DNA from: Singulisphaera sp. GP187
GTDB taxonomy: Bacteria > Planctomycetota > Phycisphaerae > Phycisphaerales > SM1A02
Length of the DNA stretch: 64,000 nt
Direction: 5' to 3'
Assembly: GCA_945871445.1 (NCBI GenBank)
Contig: CAMBWI010000003.1
Span: 1 to 64,000, forward strand
In this document: one piece after another, positions 1 to 7,532 of the stretch
How positions within the stretch are numbered: the stretch's first letter is position 1
How the letters are laid out: every line of letters starts with the position of its first letter
Made by a program: the position numbers and the translations under genes
Notes under the pieces: generated by a model
Told to the model about the DNA's origin: nothing
The model's input: only the letters and a program-made list of their open reading frames with translations
The model's database searches: none

Positions 1-60
1 ATGGCGGCGAAAATCAAACGCGTTTTTAATCGGGGAGACATGTGGGTGCAGTATCGCATT

Positions 61-69
61 TGCTAGACT
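61..69 (+). promoter_or_regulatory. Extended -10 promoter of the UDP-xylose synthase gene
   Basis: TG-n-TAGACT lies 9 nt before the ATG at 79. There is no Shine-Dalgarno sequence, so transcription would start only a few bases before the ATG. The same hexamer and spacing occur before hflX. No convincing -35 is visible. Confidence 0.45.
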
Positions 70-78
70 GATGCGCCA

Positions 79-1050
79 ATGAACAAACGAATTCTTGTCA
101 CAGGTGGTGCTGGTTTTCTTGGGTCGCATTTGTGTGATCGATTGGTTGAGCAGGGGTGTGAAGTCACTTGCTTAGACAACCTGTTTTCGAGCCAAATATT
201 GAATATCGAACACTTGTTGAAGAAGCCGAACTTTCAATTCGTCCTGCACGATGTCACCCAACCATTCAAATTCGAGGCCGATGAGATTTACAATCTTGCG
301 TGTCCTGCCGCGCCTGGTCACTATCAATACAACCCGATCAAGACGTTGAAAACAAGCGTGCTTGGAACGATGCACGCGCTTGGATTGGGACGGCGATTGA
401 ATGCGCGCGTGCTGCAAGCTTCGACAAGCGAGGTCTATGGCGATCCGGATGTGCACCCGCAACCTGAAAGTTATCGTGGCAATGTGAATCCGATCGGTCC
501 TCGATCGTGTTATGACGAAGGGAAGCGCGCAGCTGAAACGCTGATGTTTGATTATCGCCGCGTGCACAAAATGCGCATCAAAGTGGTGCGAATTTTTAAC
601 ACATACGGGCCAAGAATGCATCCATTCGATGGGCGCGTCGTCAGTAATTTTATTCGACAAGCAGTCGCAGGCGAGCCATTGACAATTTATGGTGATGGCA
701 ATCAGACTCGATCATTCTGTTATGTCGACGATCTGCTCGACGGACTGATGAGTGCGATGAATACTCCAGATGATTTCACAGGGCCAGTGAACATCGGCAA
801 TCCCGTCGAGTTTACAATTCGCGAATTGGCCGAGCATGTTGTGCGATTGGTCGGAGGTGCTGCGAAGATTGAAGTTGCGCGACCTTTTCCGCAGGATGAT
901 CCCAAGCAGCGTTGCCCAGATATTTCACTTGCACGGAGTGTGTTGAAGTGGGAGCCAAAGGTTCCGCTGGAAGTTGGGCTGAAGCGAACGATCGAGTGGT
1001 TTCGATCAGTCGATATGTCTCAGTTCAAAGCACCAACGCCAAATTATTGA
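79..1050 (+). CDS. UDP-glucuronate decarboxylase (UDP-xylose synthase)
   Basis: This 323-residue short-chain dehydrogenase/epimerase is expected to convert UDP-glucuronate to UDP-xylose with bound NAD, feeding surface polysaccharide synthesis in the cytosol. The Rossmann motif [14 protein letters not shown] is at residues 9-22, and the catalytic Tyr-x-x-x-Lys is in [12 protein letters not shown] near residue 150. The family-typical stretches [13 protein letters not shown] and [10 protein letters not shown] are both present, and they separate this enzyme from dTDP-glucose dehydratases. Length is normal for the soluble bacterial form. The start is set by a -10 hexamer 9 nt upstream; no ribosome-binding site is visible. 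It stands alone, with the next gene convergent. A close epimerase with another sugar substrate cannot be excluded. Confidence 0.9.
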   Translation: MNKRILVTGGAGFLGSHLCDRLVEQGCEVTCLDNLFSSQILNIEHLLKKPNFQFVLHDVTQPFKFEADEIYNLACPAAPGHYQYNPIKTLKTSVLGTMHALGLGRRLNARVLQASTSEVYGDPDVHPQPESYRGNVNPIGPRSCYDEGKRAAETLMFDYRRVHKMRIKVVRIFNTYGPRMHPFDGRVVSNFIRQAVAGEPLTIYGDGNQTRSFCYVDDLLDGLMSAMNTPDDFTGPVNIGNPVEFTIRELAEHVVRLVGGAAKIEVARPFPQDDPKQRCPDISLARSVLKWEPKVPLEVGLKRTIEWFRSVDMSQFKAPTPNY

Positions 1051-1064
1051 TTCAAAGTATTGAT

Positions 1065-1307
1065 TCAAAGTTTTCGCCACTTGCTGCTTGTGGAAAGTTT
1101 CGCGCGATTTTCTGTTGGGGTGAACAATTGCGTCAGCCCACACTTTTCGCAAACGACCACATCGAATTTGGGTGTATCCCACCATTTTGTGCCGAGTTGT
1201 GGCAAGTAATTTGGTGCGTAGCCTCCGCCGCTACTGACTTGAGTCGTAAACATTTGTGACGATTTGCAACGATCGCATGTGCGCGGGAGTTCGTTTGAGT
1301 CGTTCAT
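1065..1307 (-). CDS. Small zinc-ribbon protein
   Basis: This 80-residue protein has two knuckles, CDRC near residue 11 and CEKC near residue 53. Together they form a plausible four-cysteine zinc ribbon. The intervening part is rich in Gly, Tyr and Trp. Such short ribbons are usually called nucleic-acid-binding proteins or zinc-ribbon domain proteins, and no specific role can be read from the sequence. It is convergent with the UDP-xylose synthase gene and 14 bp from it. No strong ribosome-binding site precedes the ATG. The paired Cys motifs argue that the frame is coding. Confidence 0.65.
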   Translation of the reverse strand: MNDSNELPRTCDRCKSSQMFTTQVSSGGGYAPNYLPQLGTKWWDTPKFDVVVCEKCGLTQLFTPTENRAKLSTSSKWRKL

Positions 1308-1522
1308 AGAGGTTTACTTTCGAATTCGCAAAGGCTGAGCAAGATGGGGGATATTCTTCCAAGTGTAAAATCTATATGGGGAATGGGTGGTGTAGATTGA
1401 CGTATTATCGGACTTTTCTACCAAGAAAAAAGGGAGTGAATCAAATTGGACCCTTTGCGGGTGGTTATAGTGTTGGTTGAACGGTATCGCATAAATAGAC
1501 CCTAAAAAAATCCGAACAAACC

Positions 1523-1549
1523 TTGACACCAACCGATACTATCTATACC
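1523..1549 (+). promoter_or_regulatory. Probable recA promoter
   Basis: A perfect TTGACA is at 1523-1528. A -10-like TATACC is at 1544-1549 with a short 15-nt spacer; other registers are possible. It lies about 85 bp before the recA start, so the transcript would include the hairpin at 1589-1608. Confidence 0.45.
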
Positions 1550-1588
1550 GTACAAATACCAAACGAAGCAAGGATGCCTCAATCAGTG

Positions 1589-1608
1589 CTTATCCAGCGT
1601 TGGATAAG
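1589..1608 (+). promoter_or_regulatory. Perfect 8-bp hairpin in the recA leader
   Basis: CTTATCCA, the 4-nt loop GCGT, then TGGATAAG form a perfect inverted repeat. It ends 12 nt before the recA Shine-Dalgarno sequence AAAGGA (1621-1626). Each arm resembles the first seven bases of a DnaA box (TTATCCA). It could act as an RNA hairpin in the leader or as a DNA site for a dimeric protein. Confidence 0.6.
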
Positions 1609-1632
1609 TGAAAGAGGCGGAAAGGAATCCAA

Positions 1633-2994
1633 ATGATTTCAAACGGAAGCATCGCAACAAAGTCCCCCGTCAGCACCTCGAACCCAGCAACGATCGCCGC
1701 AACAACGACGACTCAAGCAAGGACAGTGTCTATCACGCCAGCTGTAGCCACGTCAAGGCTAGCAGATGGAAAATTAGACAAGTCAGAAGGGAGGAGCTCA
1801 GATACAAATACACCTATGAATACAAATGCTCAGAACGGATCTCAGGCCGCGGCGTCTGGTGGAGGCTCTGGTGGGAAGGCAAATACCAGCGAAGTGAAGC
1901 CACAAGCAGGTACGAAGCCTACTGCCGCAGCAGTTGCTGCAGCGAAAGCAACCGCAGCTGAATCAGCTGGTCGAACGCGCGCACTTGAGGCAGCAGTTGG
2001 ACAGATTGAGAAGGCATTCGGCAAGGGATCGATCATGCGATTCGTCGGTGACAATATTCCAGACATTCAGGGAATCAGCACCGGGACATTGAGTCTCGAT
2101 CTTGCTTTGGGCGGTCGTGGACTTCCAAAGGGACGCATCATCGAAATCTTTGGCCCAGAATCTTCGGGAAAGACCACCCTTGCGCTGACCGTGATTGCCA
2201 ACGCTCAGAAGAATGGTGGCAACGCTGCATTCATCGATGCAGAACACGCCCTCGATCCATCGTGGGCAAAGCGTCTAGGAGTTAATTTGGAAGAGATGCT
2301 CATTTCGCAACCAGATACTGGGGAACAGGCTTTGGAAATCTGCGAACTTCTTGTTCGATCAAATGCAGTTGACGTGATCGTGATTGATTCGGTTGCTGCG
2401 CTGATTCCACGCGCGGAAATCGAAGGCGAAATGGGTGATAGTCACGTTGGATTGCAGGCTCGTTTGATGAGTCAGGCGATGCGAAAGTTGACGGGTGCTA
2501 TTGCGAAGAGCGAAGTGATCGTGATCTTCATCAATCAGTTGCGTGAAAAGATTGGCGTCATGTTCGGCAGTCCAGAGACGACGACGGGTGGACGAGCGCT
2601 CAAGTTTTATTCGACGATTCGCATCGATATTCGTCGCATTGGTGCGATCAAAGATGGTGAGAACAATGTTGGAAATCGTGTGCGCGCAAAGGTGGTCAAG
2701 AATAAAATCGCGCCGCCATTCCGCGAAGCCGAATTTGACATTATGTTCAACGAAGGAATTAGCGTCTCAGGCGATCTCATCGATCTCGCTGTGAATCACG
2801 GAGTTGTTGAAAAGGCTGGATCTTGGTTCAGTTATGGCGATGTTCGCTTGGGACAAGGTCGCGAAGCATCGAAGCAGTTCATTCGAGAAAATCCAGATCT
2901 CGCTGCTGAGATTCGCAGTGGAATTATTGCCAAGCGCGCCTTGAATCCAGATGCGGCGATCACACCTCGGACGCCTCGCGCTGGCGGCGAGTGA
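1633..2994 (+). CDS. recA: Recombinase RecA with long N-terminal extension
   Basis: RecA is the strand-exchange ATPase for recombinational repair, and it promotes LexA cleavage where an SOS system exists. The Walker A motif GPESSGKTT is near residue 174. The [14 protein letters not shown], [16 protein letters not shown] and [10 protein letters not shown] segments are all conserved. Translation from 1633 is supported by AAAGGA 6 nt upstream. It gives 453 residues with about 115 low-complexity Ala/Thr/Ser/Gly residues before the core, which begins at [22 protein letters not shown] second ATG at 1816 would leave a 54-residue extension, but GGAGGAG is 19 nt away from it. The acidic C-terminal tail of E. 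coli RecA is absent; the protein ends in TPRAGGE. A hairpin and a true terminator follow. Confidence 0.97.
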   Translation: MISNGSIATKSPVSTSNPATIAATTTTQARTVSITPAVATSRLADGKLDKSEGRSSDTNTPMNTNAQNGSQAAASGGGSGGKANTSEVKPQAGTKPTAAAVAAAKATAAESAGRTRALEAAVGQIEKAFGKGSIMRFVGDNIPDIQGISTGTLSLDLALGGRGLPKGRIIEIFGPESSGKTTLALTVIANAQKNGGNAAFIDAEHALDPSWAKRLGVNLEEMLISQPDTGEQALEICELLVRSNAVDVIVIDSVAALIPRAEIEGEMGDSHVGLQARLMSQAMRKLTGAIAKSEVIVIFINQLREKIGVMFGSPETTTGGRALKFYSTIRIDIRRIGAIKDGENNVGNRVRAKVVKNKIAPPFREAEFDIMFNEGISVSGDLIDLAVNHGVVEKAGSWFSYGDVRLGQGREASKQFIRENPDLAAEIRSGIIAKRALNPDAAITPRTPRAGGE

Positions 2995-3032
2995 TTCGCT
3001 GAAGAGTGATTCGCTGAAAAGGGCTTTGCTTG

Positions 3033-3072
3033 GGAGGCCACGCGTTGTTCATCATGAACACGTGCGGCCTCC
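3033..3072 (+). repeat. 40-nt near-perfect inverted repeat downstream of recA
   Basis: The arms start GGAGGCC and end GGCCTCC. The inner part TGTTCAT-C-ATGAACA is also perfectly paired. Overall there are about 17 pairs with one mismatch, one G-U pair and one bulged T. No T-run follows, so it is not a standard terminator. It could protect the recA mRNA 3' end, or be a protein-binding palindrome. Confidence 0.7.
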
Positions 3073-3101
3073 GAGGCAGGATCTCGCAATTTGAATGTGA
3101 A

Positions 3102-3150
3102 GTCGGTCGACGCAAGAAGAAAACGGGCCAGGGCGTCGGCCGACTTTTTT
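3102..3150 (+). terminator. Rho-independent terminator of recA
   Basis: GTCGGTCGACGC pairs with GCGTCGGCCGAC through 12 bp (one G-U), with a 19-nt loop, directly followed by TTTTTT. This is the clearest terminator in the window. It separates recA from the tRNA-Leu gene. Confidence 0.85.
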
Positions 3151-3232
3151 ATTATTTGAACTCACTCTCAACTATTTTGCTTCATGAACGATCATTCCCA
3201 AAATTGAGAGAGTGCTACAATGCCCAACCGTC

Positions 3233-3316
3233 GCGGGCGTGGCGGAATTGGCAGACGCGCAAGATTCAGGTTCTTGTGGGGTAAAACCCGTGGAGGTTCG
3301 ATTCCTCTCGCCCGCA
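3233..3316 (+). tRNA. tRNA-Leu (anticodon CAG)
   Basis: An 84-nt cloverleaf with acceptor arms GCGGGCG and CGCCCGC. The anticodon stem CAAGA/TCTTG encloses loop TTCAGGT, giving anticodon CAG (reads CUG). It has the long variable arm of tRNA-Leu and T-loop GGTTCGATTCC. The discriminator is A, and CCA is not encoded. Confidence 0.97.
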
Positions 3317-3412
3317 TTGCTTGCTTTCGCACGAGAAGATTTTGATGCAGAAATCAAACCGCTTTCAATATCGAGCCGGTCGAGATGGCGAAGACCAAGT
3401 GCAGGGTTTGCT

Positions 3413-4603
3413 TTGATCTATCTCGACAATAATGCCACCACTCAACCTGCTGAAGAGGTTGTCTCTGCAATAGATGAATCATTGCGTGAGAATTGGGGGA
3501 ATCCGTCGAGCATCTCTGCGGGTGGATTGCGTGCACGGCAGGCAGTCGAACAAGCACGCGAACAAGTTGCGCAACTGATTGGCTGTTCACCTCGCGAGAT
3601 CATTTTTACATCTGGTGGAACAGAATCATGCAATCTTGCGCTTTCTGGATCGCTTGGAGGATCGCTCGGTACAGAAGCCGCTGGGCGCAAGGTCATCGTG
3701 ACAACTCGATTTGAACACAGTGCGGTTCGCGAATGCGCGCAAGAATTGGCAAATCGACTCGTCAATCAAGAAGCAGAAGTTCTATGGCTTGAAGGTGGCA
3801 GCGATGGGGTGATAGATCCGAAGAGACTCGAGGATTTACTCCAAAGACGCGCAAGCGAGATCGCAATTGTTTCTGTGATGTGGGCGAACAATGAGAGTGG
3901 CGTTTTGCAGCCGATTGCAGAATTAGGTTCGATTTGTCGACAGTACGGAGTGCGTTTTCACACAGATGCAACGCAGTGGGTTGGAAGAATGCCAACGGAT
4001 GTGTCGTCGATGGAAGTTGATTTGCTCACAATGTCTGCGCATAAATTCCACGGACCAAAGGGAGTTGGCGCGTTGTACTGCCGTCGCGGAACTGTGCTTC
4101 GATCGGCAATCATCGGCGGGCCGCAAGAACGAAATCGCCGTGGTGGCACTGAAAATGTCACTGGAATTATCGGGATGGGAGTCGCAGCAGAATTATCGCA
4201 ATCATGGCTGTCTTTGTCGCCGAATCCGTGGACGCATTTCGAGGCACTTCGAAACCAATTCGAAGAGTTGGTCTGCGCTGGAATTCCAAATGCGATTGTT
4301 CTTGCAAGTCAGAATCGTCGAGTTTGGAATACAAGCAACATTGCATTTACAAATCTTGAAGCCGAAGCAGTGCTGATCAATCTTGCAAAGCACGATGTCG
4401 CAGCGTCAGCTGGAGCGGCGTGTTCTTCTGGATCGCTCGATCCATCGCCAGTTCTGTTGGCGATGGGAATCGCGCCAGAAATCGCTCATGGAGCAGTGCG
4501 ATTTTCGATTTCGCGTAACACAACCAAATCAGAAATCATCTCGGCGGCAAAAGCAGTCATCGAATCCGTTGAACTTCTTTTGCGCTCGATGCCTTCGGTG
4601 TGA
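3413..4603 (+). CDS. Cysteine desulfurase (NifS/IscS family)
   Basis: A PLP enzyme that releases sulfur from cysteine for Fe-S cluster or thio-cofactor assembly. The N-terminal IYLDNNATTQP is the family start signature. The PLP Lys is in SAHKFHGPKGVGALY, and the active Cys is in AGAACSSGS. Residues RRGGTENVTGIIGMG complete the profile. The frame is open back to 3212, but that region holds the tRNA-Leu. The TTG at 3413, with AGGG a few bases before it, places LDNNATT at the usual N-terminal position and gives 396 residues. No iscU, iscA or suf partner is adjacent, so the exact role (IscS- or NifS-like) is open. Convergent with pgi. Confidence 0.92.
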   Translation: MIYLDNNATTQPAEEVVSAIDESLRENWGNPSSISAGGLRARQAVEQAREQVAQLIGCSPREIIFTSGGTESCNLALSGSLGGSLGTEAAGRKVIVTTRFEHSAVRECAQELANRLVNQEAEVLWLEGGSDGVIDPKRLEDLLQRRASEIAIVSVMWANNESGVLQPIAELGSICRQYGVRFHTDATQWVGRMPTDVSSMEVDLLTMSAHKFHGPKGVGALYCRRGTVLRSAIIGGPQERNRRGGTENVTGIIGMGVAAELSQSWLSLSPNPWTHFEALRNQFEELVCAGIPNAIVLASQNRRVWNTSNIAFTNLEAEAVLINLAKHDVAASAGAACSSGSLDPSPVLLAMGIAPEIAHGAVRFSISRNTTKSEIISAAKAVIESVELLLRSMPSV

Positions 4604-4614
4604 ATCCAAAGTGA

Positions 4615-6282
4615 TCACGAACGGCTACGACTCGAGCGATATCGTCCAATCAACTGTTGAGTGCTCGAATCATGCGCAGGCTTTGGCGCAGCGCCAGAAA
4701 GTTCTGGGATTATTCGCTGTGCCAAGACTTTGCCCAGTTCGACTCCCCATTGATCAAATGAATTGATTCCCCAAATTGTTCCTTGCACGAAAACCTTGTG
4801 CTCGTACAGCGCAATGAGTCTTCCCAAAGTTGCTGGTGTCAACTTGGGGCACATGATTGTGGTCGATGGTCGGTTGCCATCAAATTCTCGGTGCAGAGCA
4901 AGCCACGGCGCGGAACCTTCGGCCTCGACTTCGCTCAATTTTTTTCCAAAAGCCAACGCTTCAGCCTGAGCAAGCACATTGGCGATCAGTAAATCTTGAT
5001 GTATGCCGATGGGATTGAGCGATTCGCAGAAGGCGATAAAGTCGCATGGAACAAGTGGCGTCCCTTGATGAATCATTTGATAAAACGCATGCTGGCCATT
5101 TGTCCCTGGTTGACCCCAAACAGCAGGGCAGGTGGACCACTGCACGCGCGTCCCATCGAGAGTGACATGCTTTCCGTTTGATTCCATTTCAAGTTGTTGT
5201 AGATAGGAACTGAATCGATCGAGATATTGATCGTATGGAAGAACTGCAAGAGTCTGCGCCCCAAGAAAATTCGTGTTCCAAATTCCAACAAGCGCCATCA
5301 GAACTGGCAGATTCTTTGAAAACGGTGCGGTTCTGAAGTGTTCATCCATTTCGTGGAAACCTGCGAGCATTTCCTTAAAAGCTGCAGGTCCTACTGCAAC
5401 CATTGTCGATAGTCCGATGGCAGAATCCATTGAATATCTCCCACCAACCCAGTCCCAGAAACCAAACATATTTGCAGTGTCGATTCCAAATGCTTTCACC
5501 TTTTCTGCATTGGTGGAAACCGCGACGAAATGCTTTGCGACAGCGGCAACATTGCCGCCGAGTGCCTTGAGCGCCCAATCGCGCGCAGTGTTTGCATTGG
5601 TCATTGTCTCGAGTGTGGTGAACGTTTTCGAGCAAACAATAAAGAGAGTCTCTGCAGGATCGCAGTCTCGTGTCTTCTCTGCGAAATCCGTTGCATCAAC
5701 ATTGGATACAAAGCGAAATGAAATATCACGTGCGGTGTAAGCGGACAGCGCGTCATACGCCATCGCGGGTCCGAGATCGCTGCCGCCGATGCCGATGTTG
5801 ATGACATTTCGAATTCGCTTTCCAGTGTGACCCTTCCACGCGCCACTGCGGATGGAATCTGCGAATGCACTCATTCGATCGAGAACTTCGTGGACAGCTG
5901 GAACCACATCGACACCATCAACCAGAATGCGACTTGTCCGCGGAGCACGCAGCGCAACATGAAGCACCGCACGATCCTCAGTGACATTGATCTTGTCTCC
6001 ACGAAACATCGCATCGATGTGTGCGCGCAGTCCACTTGCCTCTGCGAGACTGATCAGAAGTTCCATCGTCTGCGATGTGACACGCTGTTTGGAATAATCC
6101 ATAAACATATTGCCAGGCCCTTCGATGCTGAGCGCTTGTGCGCGCGCGGTATCGGCTTTGAACATGTCACGCAAATGAGCATTCGACTGCTGCGAACAAT
6201 GCGATTGCAACGCTTTCCATTGTGCAAGGCTGTTCAGTGGAGCGCGGACGGCGTGGGTATGGGCTGTTGGTGCAGTTGTCAT
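4615..6282 (-). CDS. pgi: Glucose-6-phosphate isomerase
   Basis: It interconverts glucose-6-phosphate and fructose-6-phosphate in glycolysis and gluconeogenesis. The motif [20 protein letters not shown] is followed by [12 protein letters not shown]. The first PGI signature region [18 protein letters not shown] and the second, which contains [14 protein letters not shown] with the active Lys, are both present. At 555 residues it matches the E. coli-type enzyme. The ATG at 6282 was chosen because a TACATT hexamer sits 6 nt upstream and the preceding in-frame residues do not look like the family. Transaldolase is divergent 133 bp away, so two sugar-phosphate enzymes share an upstream region. Confidence 0.95.
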   Translation of the reverse strand: MTTAPTAHTHAVRAPLNSLAQWKALQSHCSQQSNAHLRDMFKADTARAQALSIEGPGNMFMDYSKQRVTSQTMELLISLAEASGLRAHIDAMFRGDKINVTEDRAVLHVALRAPRTSRILVDGVDVVPAVHEVLDRMSAFADSIRSGAWKGHTGKRIRNVINIGIGGSDLGPAMAYDALSAYTARDISFRFVSNVDATDFAEKTRDCDPAETLFIVCSKTFTTLETMTNANTARDWALKALGGNVAAVAKHFVAVSTNAEKVKAFGIDTANMFGFWDWVGGRYSMDSAIGLSTMVAVGPAAFKEMLAGFHEMDEHFRTAPFSKNLPVLMALVGIWNTNFLGAQTLAVLPYDQYLDRFSSYLQQLEMESNGKHVTLDGTRVQWSTCPAVWGQPGTNGQHAFYQMIHQGTPLVPCDFIAFCESLNPIGIHQDLLIANVLAQAEALAFGKKLSEVEAEGSAPWLALHREFDGNRPSTTIMCPKLTPATLGRLIALYEHKVFVQGTIWGINSFDQWGVELGKVLAQRIIPELSGAAPKPAHDSSTQQLIGRYRSSRSRS

Positions 6283-6288
6283 AGCAGG

Positions 6289-6294
6289 AATGTA
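6289..6294 (-). promoter_or_regulatory. -10 hexamer of pgi (leaderless type)
   Basis: TACATT on the minus strand ends 6 nt before the ATG at 6282. There is no Shine-Dalgarno sequence in between. Confidence 0.35.
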
Positions 6295-6415
6295 GCAGTG
6301 TCGGATTGTCACGATGCGCGCCATCGAGAAATTGACGAGTTCTTGATTTTTACAAAGAGACTTTTCGATATGCTTGTGCATTCGATCCGTTTACCAACTT
6401 AAGGAGATTCTTGAT

Positions 6416-7498
6416 ATGCGCTCAACTGCTTTACTCGCTATGACCGGCCAATCCATTTGGCTTGACAACATCACACGAAAATTGCTTGATTCAGGTCAGT
6501 TGGCTACTTGGATCAAAGATCTTTCAGTGGTTGGTCTGACATCCAATCCGTCGATCTTTGAGAAGGCGATTGTTGGCAGTAGCGATTATGACGCTCAGAT
6601 TCGTCCATTGATGGCAAAGGGGATGAAGTCCGAACAGATTTTCTTCGAGTGTGCTCTTGCAGATTTGAGCCGAGCGTGCGACCTTTTCAAACCAATCTAT
6701 GACCGCACTGGCGGAATCGATGGATGGGTCTCGCTTGAAGTTTCTCCACTCTTGGCAAACGATACGAAATCCACTGTCGCACAAGCGCGCGATCTTCACG
6801 CTCGAGCGAAGCGTCCAAACTTGTTCATCAAGGTTCCAGGAACTCCAGAAGGAATTCCTGCGATTGAAGATTTGATCGCGGGTGGAATCTCGGTCAATGT
6901 CACGCTGCTCTTTTCCAAGGCACACTTCGACGCTGCAGCAGACGCATATCTGCGCGGTCTTGAACGACGCGCTGCGGCGGGACTTCCCCTCGGTGTTGTT
7001 TCCAGTGTTGCAAGTCTTTTCGTTTCGCGATGGGATCGCAAGACTGCACCAAAGTTGCCAGCGGAATTGAAGAACACCGTTGGAATCGCTGTGAGTCGCC
7101 AGTGCTACAACGCATATTGTGCGCTCTATTCATCAGATCGATGGATTGCGCTTGAAGCGAAGGGCGCACGGCCTCAGCGCTTGCTCTATGCAAGTACGAG
7201 CACGAAAGATCCAGCACTTCCTCAGACTCTGTATGTCGAAGGTCTTGCTTCGCCCCGCACAGTCAACACGATGCCAGAAGAAACTCTTATTGCTTTAAGC
7301 AAGGGAGCAGCAATCAAGAATGTTCTTGCTCCAGGTGATACTTCTTGGCAGAACACGCTCGATGCAGTCAATAAAGCTGGCGTGGACTTAGATGTATGTG
7401 GCAAGGAACTTCAGATCGAAGGTCGAGATTCGTTCGATGCAAGTTGGAACGAACTCATTGCCAAGATCGAAGCGAAGGCAACTGTCTTGTCGAAGTGA
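6416..7498 (+). CDS. tal: Transaldolase
   Basis: This enzyme moves a dihydroxyacetone unit between sugar phosphates in the non-oxidative pentose phosphate pathway. The N-terminal GLTSNPSIFEKAI signature is present. The Schiff-base Lys is in NLFIKVPGTPEGIPAI, followed by GISVNVTLLFS. At 360 residues it fits the larger transaldolase subfamily that is often encoded beside pgi. The start is fixed by AAGGAG (6401-6406) 9 nt before the ATG, one of the few good ribosome-binding sites in the window. It is divergent from pgi, so both may respond to the same carbon signals, though no operator is visible. Confidence 0.95.
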   Translation: MRSTALLAMTGQSIWLDNITRKLLDSGQLATWIKDLSVVGLTSNPSIFEKAIVGSSDYDAQIRPLMAKGMKSEQIFFECALADLSRACDLFKPIYDRTGGIDGWVSLEVSPLLANDTKSTVAQARDLHARAKRPNLFIKVPGTPEGIPAIEDLIAGGISVNVTLLFSKAHFDAAADAYLRGLERRAAAGLPLGVVSSVASLFVSRWDRKTAPKLPAELKNTVGIAVSRQCYNAYCALYSSDRWIALEAKGARPQRLLYASTSTKDPALPQTLYVEGLASPRTVNTMPEETLIALSKGAAIKNVLAPGDTSWQNTLDAVNKAGVDLDVCGKELQIEGRDSFDASWNELIAKIEAKATVLSK

Positions 7499-7532
7499 TC
7501 TTTAGAAAATCTTTCGCTTTTTTAAGCGCGGT

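Larger units (their letters stand above)
1308..1632. other. Intergenic region between zinc-ribbon gene and recA
   Basis: No convincing gene is present; the 72-codon frame on the minus strand has no recognisable features. The region holds the likely recA promoter and leader hairpin (listed separately). On the other strand it holds the upstream region of the zinc-ribbon gene. I saw no LexA box of the E. coli or Gram-positive type. Confidence 0.6.

Noticed and set aside
1608-1961. 117-codon plus-strand frame overlapping the recA 5' part
   Set aside because: It covers the hairpin region and the low-complexity recA extension in another frame, with no domain. The recA frame has the ribosome-binding site.
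3033-3072. Insertion-sequence terminal repeat after recA
   Set aside because: The arms are adjacent with a 3-nt loop and there is no transposase or target duplication nearby. It is a hairpin, not an element end.
3212-3412. Longer N-terminus for the cysteine desulfurase
   Set aside because: The open frame to 3212 runs through the tRNA-Leu gene and has no family similarity before LDNNATT; the TTG at 3413 fits better.
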